Shown here in pieces: positions 28,660 through 37,324 of a DNA stretch of 64,000 bases. Location of the stretch: assembly GCF_019331725.1 (NCBI RefSeq), contig NZ_JAHBBF010000001.1:1-64000 (forward strand). Reading direction: 5' to 3'. The notes below the pieces were generated by a model, which was not told the origin of the DNA, made no database searches, and saw only the letters and a program-made list of their open reading frames with translations. This stretch comes from Bifidobacterium saguinibicoloris. Its GTDB lineage: Bacteria > Actinomycetota > Actinomycetes > Actinomycetales > Bifidobacteriaceae. The position numbers and the translations under genes are program-made. Position 1 is the stretch's first letter, and every line of letters starts with the position of its first letter.

Positions 28660-29115
28660 ATGACCACACAGCACGCCCCCAGCCCGCGCCGGGACCCGTC
28701 CGCCCCCTGGTCGCACCGGTTCGGCCCCGTGGGCCGTACGCTCGTCACGTTGGCGGCCGGCGCCGGCGCGGCGTTCTTCGGCACTCTCGCGCACCGCATG
28801 GGCGCCTCCGCCGACATCCCCTACGGGCTGGCGCTGGCGTTCCTCATCATCGGCCTGTCGACGTTCTGCGCCCGCGCGCGGCAGGGCGTCACCGGGCTCG
28901 CCCTGCACCTCATCGTCTCCTCCATCACGGCATGGGGGCTGGCGGTGGGAGGCGCCGGCGACGACGCGCTCGTCGTGGCGGGGTTCTCCACGCCGATGCC
29001 GTTCTTCAGCCAGCATGCCGGCTACATATGGCTGTACGGCGTGATCGTCGTGCAGGTCGTCATGCTCGCCCTGCCGTCGCGCTGGTTCGTCATTCCGCCG
29101 CGCAAGGCCGAATGA
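28660..29115 (+). CDS. Small integral membrane protein (actinobacterial hypothetical)
   Basis: A 151-residue protein with about four hydrophobic helices (TLVTLAAGAGAAFFGTLA, IPYGLALAFLIIGLSTFC, LALHLIVSSITAWGLAV, YIWLYGVIVVQVVMLAL) and a polar N-terminus. Its size and helix layout resemble small actinobacterial membrane families such as DUF6113, but I cannot confirm the family. It lies between typA and pheA, with its own likely leaderless promoter. No catalytic residues are evident. Confidence 0.75.
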   Translation: MTTQHAPSPRRDPSAPWSHRFGPVGRTLVTLAAGAGAAFFGTLAHRMGASADIPYGLALAFLIIGLSTFCARARQGVTGLALHLIVSSITAWGLAVGGAGDDALVVAGFSTPMPFFSQHAGYIWLYGVIVVQVVMLALPSRWFVIPPRKAE

Positions 29116-29194
29116 GTCCGCCGTACCTCGTCCGCGGACAGGGCCTCCCGTCCATATCCGGGCGGCGTCATCGGCGACGTCGTGCGGATGCCGG

Positions 29195-29200
29195 TACAGT
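29195..29200 (+). promoter_or_regulatory. -10 box of a probable leaderless promoter for pheA
   Basis: TACAGT lies 8 bases before ATG 29209; no Shine-Dalgarno is present between them. Confidence 0.45.
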
Positions 29201-29208
29201 GGTGCGGT

Positions 29209-30237
29209 ATGACATGCAGGGAACTGTTCTATCTCGGGCCGGAAGGCACGTTCACCCATCAGGCGGCAATGGAGGCCGCGGACCGGTTGCGCCCGTCGGT
29301 CGGCGGGGGAGCCGACGCCGGTGACGCGGCTGTCGCCGACGGCTTCGACCTCGTCGCCCTGCCCGACGTCCCCTCCATCATGGACGCCGTCCAGTCGGGG
29401 CGCGGCTGGGGCGTCATCGCCTGGGAGAACAACGTCGAAGGCTACGTGGTGCCGAACCTCGACGCCCTGATCGACGCGACCGACATTGCCGGGTTCGCAC
29501 GCGTCCGCGTCGACGTGACGTTCGACGCGTTCGCCGTCGCTGGCGACGACCCTCTGCACCGTTCCGGCGACGACCCCATCGTCGTCTCCGCTCATCCCCA
29601 TGGTCTCGCCCAATGCAGGCGCTTCATCGCCGACCACGGGCTCAGGGCCGTGCCCGCCTCGTCCAACGCCGCCGCCTGTCGTGACCTGAAGCCCGGGCGC
29701 ATCGCGTTCGGCCCACACATCTGCGGCGAACTGTACGGGCTCGACACGCTCGCCGAACGCGTGCAGGACTTCGACGGCGCCCACACCGAATTCCTCGTCC
29801 TCGCCCGACGTGATGAGGTACGCGACCTGTCCCGCCGGTTCCGCGAGGATGCCATCGGCGAATTCGAGACGATCATCACGCTGATTCCGCTCATCACCGG
29901 CCCCGGCGTCCTGGCCAACATGCTCGACGTGATGCGTGACGCCGGTCTCAACATGACCAGCTTCATGTCCCGGCCCATCAAAGGCACCGACGGCACCTAC
30001 AGCTTCATCGCGACGCTCGACGCCGCCCCGTGGGAGCCGCGTTTCCGCACCCTGCTCGAAACCTTCGCCACACATGGCATCTGGCTCAAGACGCTCGCCG
30101 TCTACCCGCGACGTGACCGGCCCAGCCCCCCGGTCGAGGCGTGGCGGCTGCCGGAAGGCGGCGTCCATCTCGACGCGATGCGCATCGAACCCGACTGGGA
30201 GCATACGGACAAGGCCGGAAGGGAACTGCTGTGGTAG
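29209..30237 (+). CDS. pheA: Prephenate dehydratase
   Basis: Makes phenylpyruvate from prephenate in phenylalanine synthesis. It starts MTCRELFYLGPEGTFTHQAA, the family N-terminus. The substrate domain continues through VIAWENNVEGYV, and a C-terminal ACT domain (LITGPGVLANMLDVMRDAGLNMTSFMSRPI) should bind phenylalanine for feedback control. 342 residues, no chorismate mutase fusion. It overlaps or abuts tyrA, forming an aromatic amino-acid pair. Confidence 0.93.
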   Translation: MTCRELFYLGPEGTFTHQAAMEAADRLRPSVGGGADAGDAAVADGFDLVALPDVPSIMDAVQSGRGWGVIAWENNVEGYVVPNLDALIDATDIAGFARVRVDVTFDAFAVAGDDPLHRSGDDPIVVSAHPHGLAQCRRFIADHGLRAVPASSNAAACRDLKPGRIAFGPHICGELYGLDTLAERVQDFDGAHTEFLVLARRDEVRDLSRRFREDAIGEFETIITLIPLITGPGVLANMLDVMRDAGLNMTSFMSRPIKGTDGTYSFIATLDAAPWEPRFRTLLETFATHGIWLKTLAVYPRRDRPSPPVEAWRLPEGGVHLDAMRIEPDWEHTDKAGRELLW

Positions 30238-30272
30238 ACGCCGGCGCGAAGGACATGAGGAACGGAGACGAC

Positions 30273-31367
30273 ATGACGGACACGGAATCGACTTCGACGG
30301 CGGGAACGAGACCCCGTCTCGTCGGCGTCGTCGGCATGGGGCTCATCGGCGGCTCGCTCGCCCGACGTCTCGTCGAACGCGGCGTGGACGTCGTCGCATG
30401 GAACCACCGGCCCCACCCGTACGCCGAAGCCGAGAAGGACGGCATCCGCTGCGTGACGACGCTCGCCGCGCTCGTCGACGCCGCGCCGGACGTCATCGTC
30501 CTATGCAACCCGCTCAAGGCCATGCCCGCCGTCCTCGGGGAGCTCAAGCCGCTGCTCGACGCGGCGCCCGGCGTCACCCTCACCGACGTGGGCAGCGTCA
30601 AGGGCATGGTGCGGGCCCAGGTCGAGGCAGCCGGCCTGTCCGACCGCTACGTCGGCGCGCACCCGATGGCCGGCAACGAGCTGTCCGGCTGGACCGCCGC
30701 CGACCCACACCTCTACGACGACGCCCTGTGGGCAGTCACCGTGACCGACGCCACCGACTATGGGCGGTTCCTCACCGTCGCACGGCTCATCGTCGACGGC
30801 GTCGGCGACCGGCTCATCGTCCTCGACGACGACACGCACGACAAGGCCGCCGCGATGATCAGCCATATGCCGCACGTCGTCGCCACCGCGCTCATCAACG
30901 AACTGACCGGCGATTCGAACCGCAACGTCGCCGCCGCGCTCGCCGCGGGCAGCTGGCGCGACATGACACGCGTGGCCCTGACCGACCCCGACCGCACGCG
31001 CGCGATGGTCGAGGAGGACGCCGAGAACGTCGAGGCGCTGCTGCGGCACATGGCCGCGCGGCTGACCGCCATCGCCGACCTGCTGCGCGACGAACGCGCG
31101 GGAACAGACAACGGGGAAGACGGCGCCGACGCGGCAGCGCGTCGCGCGATGGGCGGCTTCTTCGCCGAAGGTCAGCCGTTCCGCGACTACAAGGCGCGGC
31201 AGAGGGCCGTCGGTGACGGCATGGCCGCCCGATACGAGGAGCGTGACATCCGCATCGGCCGGGACCGTTGGCAGGCCGATTTGCTCGCGTCGGCGCGTCG
31301 CGGCGAGCACATCGTCGCGATCGGCGATGCGGGACGCATGCGGGTCCAACTGCGGTCCGCGCTCTGA
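30273..31367 (+). CDS. tyrA: Prephenate dehydrogenase
   Basis: NAD(P)-dependent oxidation of prephenate to hydroxyphenylpyruvate for tyrosine synthesis. The Rossmann motif is VGVVGMGLIGGSLARRL and the substrate loop is GAHPMAGNELSGW. I chose ATG 30273, which has GGAG 5 bases upstream. A GTG at 30231 that overlaps the pheA stop is a real alternative and would add 14 residues. It is probably co-transcribed with pheA. Confidence 0.9.
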   Translation: MTDTESTSTAGTRPRLVGVVGMGLIGGSLARRLVERGVDVVAWNHRPHPYAEAEKDGIRCVTTLAALVDAAPDVIVLCNPLKAMPAVLGELKPLLDAAPGVTLTDVGSVKGMVRAQVEAAGLSDRYVGAHPMAGNELSGWTAADPHLYDDALWAVTVTDATDYGRFLTVARLIVDGVGDRLIVLDDDTHDKAAAMISHMPHVVATALINELTGDSNRNVAAALAAGSWRDMTRVALTDPDRTRAMVEEDAENVEALLRHMAARLTAIADLLRDERAGTDNGEDGADAAARRAMGGFFAEGQPFRDYKARQRAVGDGMAARYEERDIRIGRDRWQADLLASARRGEHIVAIGDAGRMRVQLRSAL

Positions 31368-31403
31368 ACCCGGCGGCGTGGGGGAACGGCCGCCGGCGGG
31401 AAG

Positions 31404-31655
31404 CTACGGGCGCACGCGCGGACGCTCCGGCACGGGCTTCAACGTGGCGATCGTGTCCGCGTCGATGCTCACCCGCTGCTGGGGACGTGAACCATTCGCC
31501 GCGGCATCACGTGACAGTTCCAACGTGCGGCCGTCCCAGGACAGCACGTGACCCACGAAGTCACGGAACTTCGTCCTCCCGTCCTTCGGATCGACGCCCT
31601 CGATGACGCGCACCACGATGCGCGCCCCGGCCGGAATCTCCTTCGGCAACGACAT
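31404..31655 (-). CDS. Small conserved protein, DUF6725-like
   Basis: An 83-residue protein (MSLPKEIPAGARIVVRVIEGV...) with alternating beta strands, including FRDFVGHVLSWDGRTLELSRD. It resembles the small SH3-like domain found at the N-terminus of some actinobacterial GNAT acetyltransferases and as the stand-alone family DUF6725. GGGAGG lies 6 bases before ATG 31655. It is convergent with tyrA and divergent from holA. Function unknown; the family link is from memory of the pattern. Confidence 0.7.
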   Translation of the reverse strand: MSLPKEIPAGARIVVRVIEGVDPKDGRTKFRDFVGHVLSWDGRTLELSRDAAANGSRPQQRVSIDADTIATLKPVPERPRVRP

Positions 31656-31745
31656 GATGACCTCCCTTGGAACCATGATGCCCATATGGCACCAACTGTA
31701 CCCGAGCGGCGAACGGAACCGCCGATGTCCACCGGATGTGGGGTG

Positions 31746-32723
31746 ATGGAGGACATGGCGAGACAGACAGGAAACGCGGCGGTCCGCGTGGTGTTCGGAG
31801 GCGACACGTACCTCAACGGGCGAACCGTGCGCGAATGGTGCGACAAGGCGCTCAGACAACGGCCCGACGCCGAATTCATCGAACTGGACGCGGCCACGGC
31901 CGACCGGTACGCGTTCGACGAGGCCGTCAGCCCCTCCCTGCTCGCCGACGCGTCCGTCGTACGCGTGGACAACCTGCAATCCGCCGACGAGAAACTCGGC
32001 GACGCCATCGTCGACTACTGCGCACACGCCTCATCAGACCCCAACCCCACGGGCATCGTCATCTGCCGGCACGAAGGCGGCAACAAAGGCAAACGGCTCG
32101 TCGAACGGCTCGTCAAGGCCGGGGCGCGCAAGGAGGACGTGCCCGACCTGAAGAAACCCGAGGCCAAACTCAACATGGTCTACCGATGGTTCGAGGAACA
32201 GCACCGGCGCATTGAACCACTCGCCGCCCAACAGCTCGTCGACGTGCTCGGCGAACGCACCGGCGAACTCAACGCCATGTGCCGCCAACTGTGCTTCGAC
32301 TTCGACGACGACCCCATCGGCCTCGAGCGCGTAAACCAATACCTCACCGCCAACCCGCAGGTCGACGGCTTCGCCGTCGCCGACGCCGCCATGGCCGGAC
32401 GCACCGCCGACGCCATCGTCATGATGCGCTCCGCCGTGGAACAGGGCATCGAACCCATCGCGCTCATCGGCGCGCTCGCCATGAAACTGCGGAGCGTGGC
32501 CAAAGTGTCCGCGTTCAACGCCGGGACCATCAGCGCGGCCGAACTCGGCATGTCCCCATGGGCGCGCAAATACGTGAAACTCGGCGGATGGACGTCCACC
32601 GGCATGGCCACCTGCATCAGGACCCTCGCATGGGCGGACGAGGAATGCAAGACCAACGGGGGAGACCCCATGTACGCGCTGGAACGCAGCATCGAAACCA
32701 TCGCGACGAAAGGACGGGCATGA
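31746..32723 (+). CDS. holA: DNA polymerase III delta subunit
   Basis: Clamp-loader subunit that opens the sliding clamp. 325 residues with the HolA pattern: an N-terminal nucleotide-fold region (VVFGGDTYLNGRTVREW), a middle helical region (LDVLGERTGELN-like segment near 180) and the C-terminal collar domain (DAIVMMRSAVEQGIEPIALIGALAMKLRSV, then WARKYVKLGGW). Start 31746 or 31755 cannot be separated. It overlaps tsaE by ATGA. Confidence 0.88.
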   Translation: MEDMARQTGNAAVRVVFGGDTYLNGRTVREWCDKALRQRPDAEFIELDAATADRYAFDEAVSPSLLADASVVRVDNLQSADEKLGDAIVDYCAHASSDPNPTGIVICRHEGGNKGKRLVERLVKAGARKEDVPDLKKPEAKLNMVYRWFEEQHRRIEPLAAQQLVDVLGERTGELNAMCRQLCFDFDDDPIGLERVNQYLTANPQVDGFAVADAAMAGRTADAIVMMRSAVEQGIEPIALIGALAMKLRSVAKVSAFNAGTISAAELGMSPWARKYVKLGGWTSTGMATCIRTLAWADEECKTNGGDPMYALERSIETIATKGRA

Positions 32724-33310
32724 GCGGAACGGAAGCGAACGAAACGGACGGACGGATCGTCGTCGAAGCGCCCACGAGAGACGACATGCGCGCGCTGGGA
32801 CGCCGCATCGCGGCACACGTGCGCGGCGGCGACGTATTGCTCCTGTCCGGGCCGCTGGGCGCAGGCAAGACGACGCTCGCACAGGGATTCGGTGAAGGAC
32901 TCGGCATCGGCGAGCCGATCGTCTCGCCCACGTTCACCATCGCCCGCGAACTCGACGGACGATTCGCCGACGGCAGCCCGGCGCATCTCGTGCACGTCGA
33001 CGCGTACCGTCTCGGCGGCGCCGACTACGCGCCCGGACAGGCGGCCGTCAACCGTCTCCTCGACGAACTCGAATCATTGGGGCTTGACGAGGAGCTCGAG
33101 GACACCAGTGACGACACCGTCGTGCTCATGGAATGGGGCGAACAGATGGCCGCCGCCCTCGCGCCCGAACGCCTCGAAATCCACATCGCGCGTCCGATCG
33201 ACGACGCCGATGCCGCCGCCATGGACGCCGACGGCGAACTCACCGGCGACGGCACGCGCATCGTCACCCTCGTGCCCGTCGGCGCACGCTGGAACGGCTT
33301 CGCGCTCTGA
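32720..33310 (+). CDS. tsaE: tRNA t6A modification ATPase TsaE
   Basis: ATPase needed with TsaB and TsaD for N6-threonylcarbamoyladenosine at tRNA position 37. P-loop LLLSGPLGAGKTTLAQGF, then VSPTFTIARE, HVDAYRLGG and LMEWGEQM (family VEWxE) are all visible. At 196 residues it is longer than the usual ~150 because of an acidic insert around DELESLGLDEELEDTSDDTV and a C-terminal tail. Confidence 0.93.
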   Translation: MSGTEANETDGRIVVEAPTRDDMRALGRRIAAHVRGGDVLLLSGPLGAGKTTLAQGFGEGLGIGEPIVSPTFTIARELDGRFADGSPAHLVHVDAYRLGGADYAPGQAAVNRLLDELESLGLDEELEDTSDDTVVLMEWGEQMAAALAPERLEIHIARPIDDADAAAMDADGELTGDGTRIVTLVPVGARWNGFAL

Positions 33311-33335
33311 CCGGACGCCGCCGCCGTCCGCGGTG

Positions 33336-33341
33336 TACACT
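33336..33341 (+). promoter_or_regulatory. Candidate internal -10 box before tsaB
   Basis: TACACT in a TGTACACT context, 61 bases before tsaB, in the 91-base gap after tsaE. It could give tsaB-rimI-tsaD separate transcription. Confidence 0.3.
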
Positions 33342-33401
33342 CTCTACAGGCCGGAGGAAACACGTCCGAAGGCGACAGACAGACGTCGGGAGGATGCACA
33401 C

Positions 33402-34226
33402 ATGGGCTGCGTATTGGTGATCGACACGTCATACGGTTCCACCGTGGGCGTCACAGGACACGAGCCGATCGTCGAAACCGATTCGCGCACCCACGTCGAA
33501 CGATTGCAGGTGAACATCGCGCGTGCGGTCAAGGACGCCGGATACACGCCGCAGGACATCGACACGGTGATCGTCGGCACCGGACCAGCGCCGTTCACCG
33601 GACTCAGAGCCGGCATCGTCGCCGCCAAAGCGCTCGCCTTCGCCACCGGCGCCGAACTCATCGGCCACGACGTGCTCACGCCGCAGGCGCAGTGGAACCT
33701 CATCCGGCGAAGCAAGTCCGGCACGCTCGGCGACCCGAAGACGAGCCACGTGCTCACGCTCGCCGTGAACGACGCCCGCCGCAAGCAGCTGTACTTCGCA
33801 CTGTACGCAGGGCTGACCGCCTCCGACGACGTCACTGACACCACTGACGTCACCGGAACCGTCGCGCGCACGCTCATCGACATGGACATCGACTATCCGG
33901 CGTCGATCGCCGATCGCGTGAACGCCGCCGTACGCGAATACGCGACAACGGTCGAAGGCGAGATCGTCATCGACGTCGTCGGTCATGGCGCAACCAAATA
34001 CGCCGACGCGCTGCGCGGCATCGAACATCTCGGCGACATGACCGACGAGTCCGTACTCGACCAAGGGCGACAGGGCCTCGACATCTTCGCGGCCGACGCG
34101 ACGATTGCACACGCGCACGACCCGCAGGCGCCCGTCGAACCGCTGTACCTGCGCCGACCCGACGCCGAGGTGCCGGCGCCGCTCAAGCATGTGCTCGGCC
34201 ATGAAGGCGCAGGGAGGAAGGACTGA
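33402..34226 (+). CDS. tsaB: t6A biosynthesis protein TsaB
   Basis: ASKHA-fold partner that binds TsaD. Begins MGCVLVIDTSYGSTVGV and carries VIVGTGPAPFTGLRAGIVAAKALA, the family GPGSFTGLR-like motif. 274 residues with an insert around ADDVTDTTDVTGTV. GGGAGG lies 8 bases before the ATG. TGATG overlap with rimI. Confidence 0.93.
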   Translation: MGCVLVIDTSYGSTVGVTGHEPIVETDSRTHVERLQVNIARAVKDAGYTPQDIDTVIVGTGPAPFTGLRAGIVAAKALAFATGAELIGHDVLTPQAQWNLIRRSKSGTLGDPKTSHVLTLAVNDARRKQLYFALYAGLTASDDVTDTTDVTGTVARTLIDMDIDYPASIADRVNAAVREYATTVEGEIVIDVVGHGATKYADALRGIEHLGDMTDESVLDQGRQGLDIFAADATIAHAHDPQAPVEPLYLRRPDAEVPAPLKHVLGHEGAGRKD

Positions 34227-34828
34227 TGCTCGTCGCACTGGACGACCTCGACCGCGGGATCGCCGTCGCCGCCGTACGTGCGCTGGAGGTCGAGCTCTTC
34301 GGCAACCACGCATGGAGCGAGACGTCGATACGGCAGGAGCTCGACGCCCCCGCACGCACCTACGTGTTCGACATAGAACCCGACATCATGACGGATGAAG
34401 GCCCGACAGTGCCGATCACGGTGTCGGCCTCGGCCATACGCGGATTCGCCGGCTACTGGTACGACGGCGACGACGCCGAAATCATGGACGTCGGCGTCGG
34501 AAAAACCCACCAGAGGCAAGGCATCGCAGCCGGTATGATGACCTGGCTGATTGAACGCGCGCACAAACAGGGCGCACGACGCATGCTGCTCGAAGTCAGC
34601 GTCGACAACGAACCCGCCATCGCACTGTACAAGCGCTTCGGCTTCGAACGCATAGGACTGCGCAAACGCTACTACCAGCCCGAAGGCATCGACGCATACG
34701 TCATGGCCCTAGACCTCGAACCACACATCGTCGGATTCCAAAGCGCCGGCGACAATACGACGAACGACGCACAGCCGCACACGCATCACACGGACGACGA
34801 ACCCACAAGCAACGAGGAGACGAAATGA
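34226..34828 (+). CDS. rimI: GNAT N-acetyltransferase, RimI type
   Basis: Probable N-alpha-acetyltransferase of ribosomal protein S18. GNAT core: EIMDVGVGKTHQRQGIAAGMMTWLIERAHKQGARRMLLEVSVDNEPAIALYKRFGFERIGLRKRYY, with the acetyl-CoA loop QRQGIA and the RKRYY end typical of RimI. The C-terminus is extended by an Asn/His/Asp-rich tail of about 25 residues. It lies between tsaB and tsaD, overlapping both, as is common. Confidence 0.92.
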   Translation: MLVALDDLDRGIAVAAVRALEVELFGNHAWSETSIRQELDAPARTYVFDIEPDIMTDEGPTVPITVSASAIRGFAGYWYDGDDAEIMDVGVGKTHQRQGIAAGMMTWLIERAHKQGARRMLLEVSVDNEPAIALYKRFGFERIGLRKRYYQPEGIDAYVMALDLEPHIVGFQSAGDNTTNDAQPHTHHTDDEPTSNEETK

Positions 34829-35868
34829 GCGAACCGATCGTACTCGGCATCGAATCGACCTGCGACGAGACCGCCGCCGCCATCGTGCGCGGACGCACGC
34901 TCGTATCCAACGTGGTCGCCTCCTCCATGGAGGAACACGCGCGCTACGGCGGCGTCATCCCCGAAATCGCCTCGCGCGCACACGCCGAGGCGTTCGTCCC
35001 CTGCGTGTCCAAGGCGCTCGCCGACGCGGACATGACGCTCGCCGACGTGGACGCGATCGCCGTGTCCGCCGGTCCGGGACTCGCCGGGTGCCTCGCCGTC
35101 GGCGTCTCCGGCGCGAAGGCGCTCGCATGGGCGTCTGGCAAACCGCTGTACGGCATCAACCATGTGATCGGGCACATCGCCGTCACCCAGCTGCAGTTCG
35201 GTCCGTTCCCCAAGGACACGTTGGCGCTCATCGTCTCCGGCGGCCACACGTCGCTGCTGCACGTCGAGGATGTGGCACGCCATATCGACGTGGTCGGCAC
35301 GACGCTCGACGACGCGGCGGGGGAGTGCTTCGACAAGGTCGCCCGTCTGCTCGGATTCCCCTATCCAGGCGGGCCGCACATCGACCGTCACGCACAGCAC
35401 GGCGACCCGCATGCCATCAAGGTGCCGCAGGGCCTCACGCAGGGGCAGGCCGGCGCGAAGCACCCGTATGACTTCAGCTTCTCCGGCGTCAAGACCGCCG
35501 TCGCCCGCTGGGTGGAAGGGGAGCAGGCCGCGGGGCGCGAGATTCCCGTGGACGACGTGTGCGCGTCGCTCGCTGATTCGGTGGCCACCGTGCTTGCGAA
35601 GAAAGCGATGCGCGGCTGCCGTCAATACGATTCCGACACGCTCATCGTGGGTGGCGGATTCTCCGCGAACTCGCAGCTGCGCGCCAAACTGCTTGAATTC
35701 GGACGGTCGAACGGCGTGGAGGTACGCATCCCGGAATTGAAGCTGTGCACCGACAACGGTGCGATGGTGGCCATGCTCGGCGTGAACCTCGTGGAGGAGG
35801 GCGTCGCCCCCAGCGCCCCCGATTTCGCCATCGATTCGGCCATGCCGCTGACCAAGGTGTCGATGTAG
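34825..35868 (+). CDS. tsaD: tRNA threonylcarbamoyladenosine transferase TsaD
   Basis: Catalytic subunit of t6A synthesis, ASKHA fold with a metal-binding His pair in INHVIGHIAVTQL. Further motifs: GIESTCDETAAAIV at the start, AVSAGPGLAGCLAVGVSGAKALA, LIVSGGHTSLLHVED, DDAAGECFDKVARLLGFPYPGGP, and FSFSGVKTAV. 347 residues. ATGA overlap with rimI; last gene of the set. Confidence 0.96.
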   Translation: MSEPIVLGIESTCDETAAAIVRGRTLVSNVVASSMEEHARYGGVIPEIASRAHAEAFVPCVSKALADADMTLADVDAIAVSAGPGLAGCLAVGVSGAKALAWASGKPLYGINHVIGHIAVTQLQFGPFPKDTLALIVSGGHTSLLHVEDVARHIDVVGTTLDDAAGECFDKVARLLGFPYPGGPHIDRHAQHGDPHAIKVPQGLTQGQAGAKHPYDFSFSGVKTAVARWVEGEQAAGREIPVDDVCASLADSVATVLAKKAMRGCRQYDSDTLIVGGGFSANSQLRAKLLEFGRSNGVEVRIPELKLCTDNGAMVAMLGVNLVEEGVAPSAPDFAIDSAMPLTKVSM

Positions 35869-35902
35869 CGGATTCGACGGAGGATGGAAGGAGACGGCTG
35901 CG

Positions 35903-36091
35903 TCAGCCCCGTTCCGCCAGCCAGGCGGCGGCGACCTTCTTCGAGGGGAACACGCCCTGCGCGCCGTTGGCGCCGTCGGCCAGCCACATGCGCCGCATCC
36001 CCACCAGCTTCCTGCGCACGGTCCCGGCGCCCACGCCGTCGTGCAGCACCGCGAATACACCGCGTTCTATCCTCATGATTCTCACGTCCAT
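35903..36091 (-). CDS. Small hypothetical protein, 62 residues
   Basis: Short basic protein (MDVRIMRIERGVFAVLHDGV...), containing RRMWLADGANGAQGVFPSKKVAAAWLAERG. AAGGAGG lies 9 bases before the ATG, the best ribosome site possible, which is the main reason to believe it. It is convergent with tsaD. Unknown function; I do not recognise the family. Confidence 0.6.
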   Translation of the reverse strand: MDVRIMRIERGVFAVLHDGVGAGTVRRKLVGMRRMWLADGANGAQGVFPSKKVAAAWLAERG

Positions 36092-36279
36092 GGTTCCCGG
36101 CCTCCTTGCCGATCACACTCCTCCTGTTCCCGATGGTAGCGTCGTGCGCGGCGACGCGCCGGCGTTACGACAGTGGGCAGCATAGGAACCCGGGTGGACC
36201 GTGGGACACGGCGGGGCGTCGCGTGTCCCACGTCGTTCCGCCGTCGTTCCGGCTCCGTCCCGCGCATGCCGGAACGACG

Positions 36280-36331
36280 CATATGGGTTGGCCCTCCGAT
36301 TCCTTCCGGAACCGGAGGGCCAACCCATATG
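36280..36331. terminator. Long perfect inverted repeat downstream of the amino-acid ABC genes
   Basis: A 19-bp perfect stem: CATATGGGTTGGCCCTCCG with CGGAGGGCCAACCCATATG, loop of 14 bases that holds TTCCGGAA. It lies 53 bases after the solute-binding protein stop (minus strand). It likely ends that operon, though the U run is missing and the stem is unusually long. Confidence 0.6.
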
Positions 36332-36383
36332 GCGACGAGGTCGCGCACGTCCGATGTCCGCGGCGTCCGGGCCGCGGGGACGG

Positions 36384-37238
36384 TCACTTGATGATGACGT
36401 CCTCGGGCTTGATGTCCGAGGTGAAGCTCGGCGCGAGCTCGCTCTCGTAGGCCTTCTCGAAGAAGCCGTCGGCGGTCAGCGACTTGATCTCCTTGTTTGT
36501 CCAATCAAGCAGGCTCTTGTTGCCCTTCTTCACGGCCGGCGCGATGGTGGATTCATCGCCGAGCGTCTTGATGCCCACGGTGTAGCCCGGGTTGTCCTTC
36601 GCCCACGCGTACAGGTACGTGTTGTCGTCGGCCAGGGCGGCGACGCGGCCGTCCTTGAACGCCTGGAACTGCTGGGTCTTGGAATCGAACTTCTGCAGGT
36701 TCACGTCCGGGTAGTTCTGGGTGAAGTAGGTTTCGGCGGTGGTGCCCTTCGTCACCGCGAGGTCCTTGCCCTTGAGCTCGTCGGCGCTGGTGATCTTCGC
36801 GCTGTCCGGGGAGACCACGCCGATGGACACCTTCATGTACGGTTCGGCGAAGTCGACGACCTGCTTGCGCTCGTCCGTCACGGTGAAGTTCGCGAGCACG
36901 AGGTCGACCTTGTCGGACTTCAGGGAGTCGACGCGGCCGTCCGCGTTGACCTGCACCCAGTCGACCTTGACGCCCAGGTCCTTGGCGATCTGGTTGCCGA
37001 GCGCCACGTCGTAGCCGGCGCGCGTGCCGTCGTTCTTCACGTAGCCGTAGGGCGGCAGGTCGCCGAACGTCGCGATGCGGATGGTGCCCGCCTTCTTAAT
37101 CTCCTCGACGGTCTGGCCCTGCTGGCCGGAGGCGGATGCGCCGCCCGCGGCCGGGTCGGGGCCGTTGCCGCAGGCCGCCACGGACAGCAGCGTGACCGCG
37201 GCGAGCGCGCCGGCGGCGATCTTCTTCAGATTGAACAT
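36384..37238 (-). CDS. Amino-acid ABC transporter substrate-binding lipoprotein
   Basis: A 284-residue family-3 solute-binding protein. A signal peptide MFNLKKIAAGALAAVTLLSV ends in the lipobox VAAC (Cys23), so it is anchored outside the membrane. GTIRIATFGDLPPYGYV and YDVALGNQIAKDLGVKVDWV begin the binding fold; DLVLANFTVTDERKQVVDFAEPY is the family signature. ATG 37238 is preceded by AGAGAGGAA. Likely a polar amino acid such as glutamate, aspartate or glutamine; the exact one cannot be read. Confidence 0.92.
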   Translation of the reverse strand: MFNLKKIAAGALAAVTLLSVAACGNGPDPAAGGASASGQQGQTVEEIKKAGTIRIATFGDLPPYGYVKNDGTRAGYDVALGNQIAKDLGVKVDWVQVNADGRVDSLKSDKVDLVLANFTVTDERKQVVDFAEPYMKVSIGVVSPDSAKITSADELKGKDLAVTKGTTAETYFTQNYPDVNLQKFDSKTQQFQAFKDGRVAALADDNTYLYAWAKDNPGYTVGIKTLGDESTIAPAVKKGNKSLLDWTNKEIKSLTADGFFEKAYESELAPSFTSDIKPEDVIIK

Positions 37239-37324
37239 GATGGTTTCCTCTCTCATGTCGGTTGGTTTGTTGGTTGTTTCGGAATACAGGTCGTAGCGGT
37301 GGCGGGATGGACCCCACCGCCGGG

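Noticed and set aside
26605..30204. 1199-codon minus-strand ORF over typA and pheA
   Set aside because: Crosses three genes and intergenic spaces, has no recognisable domain.
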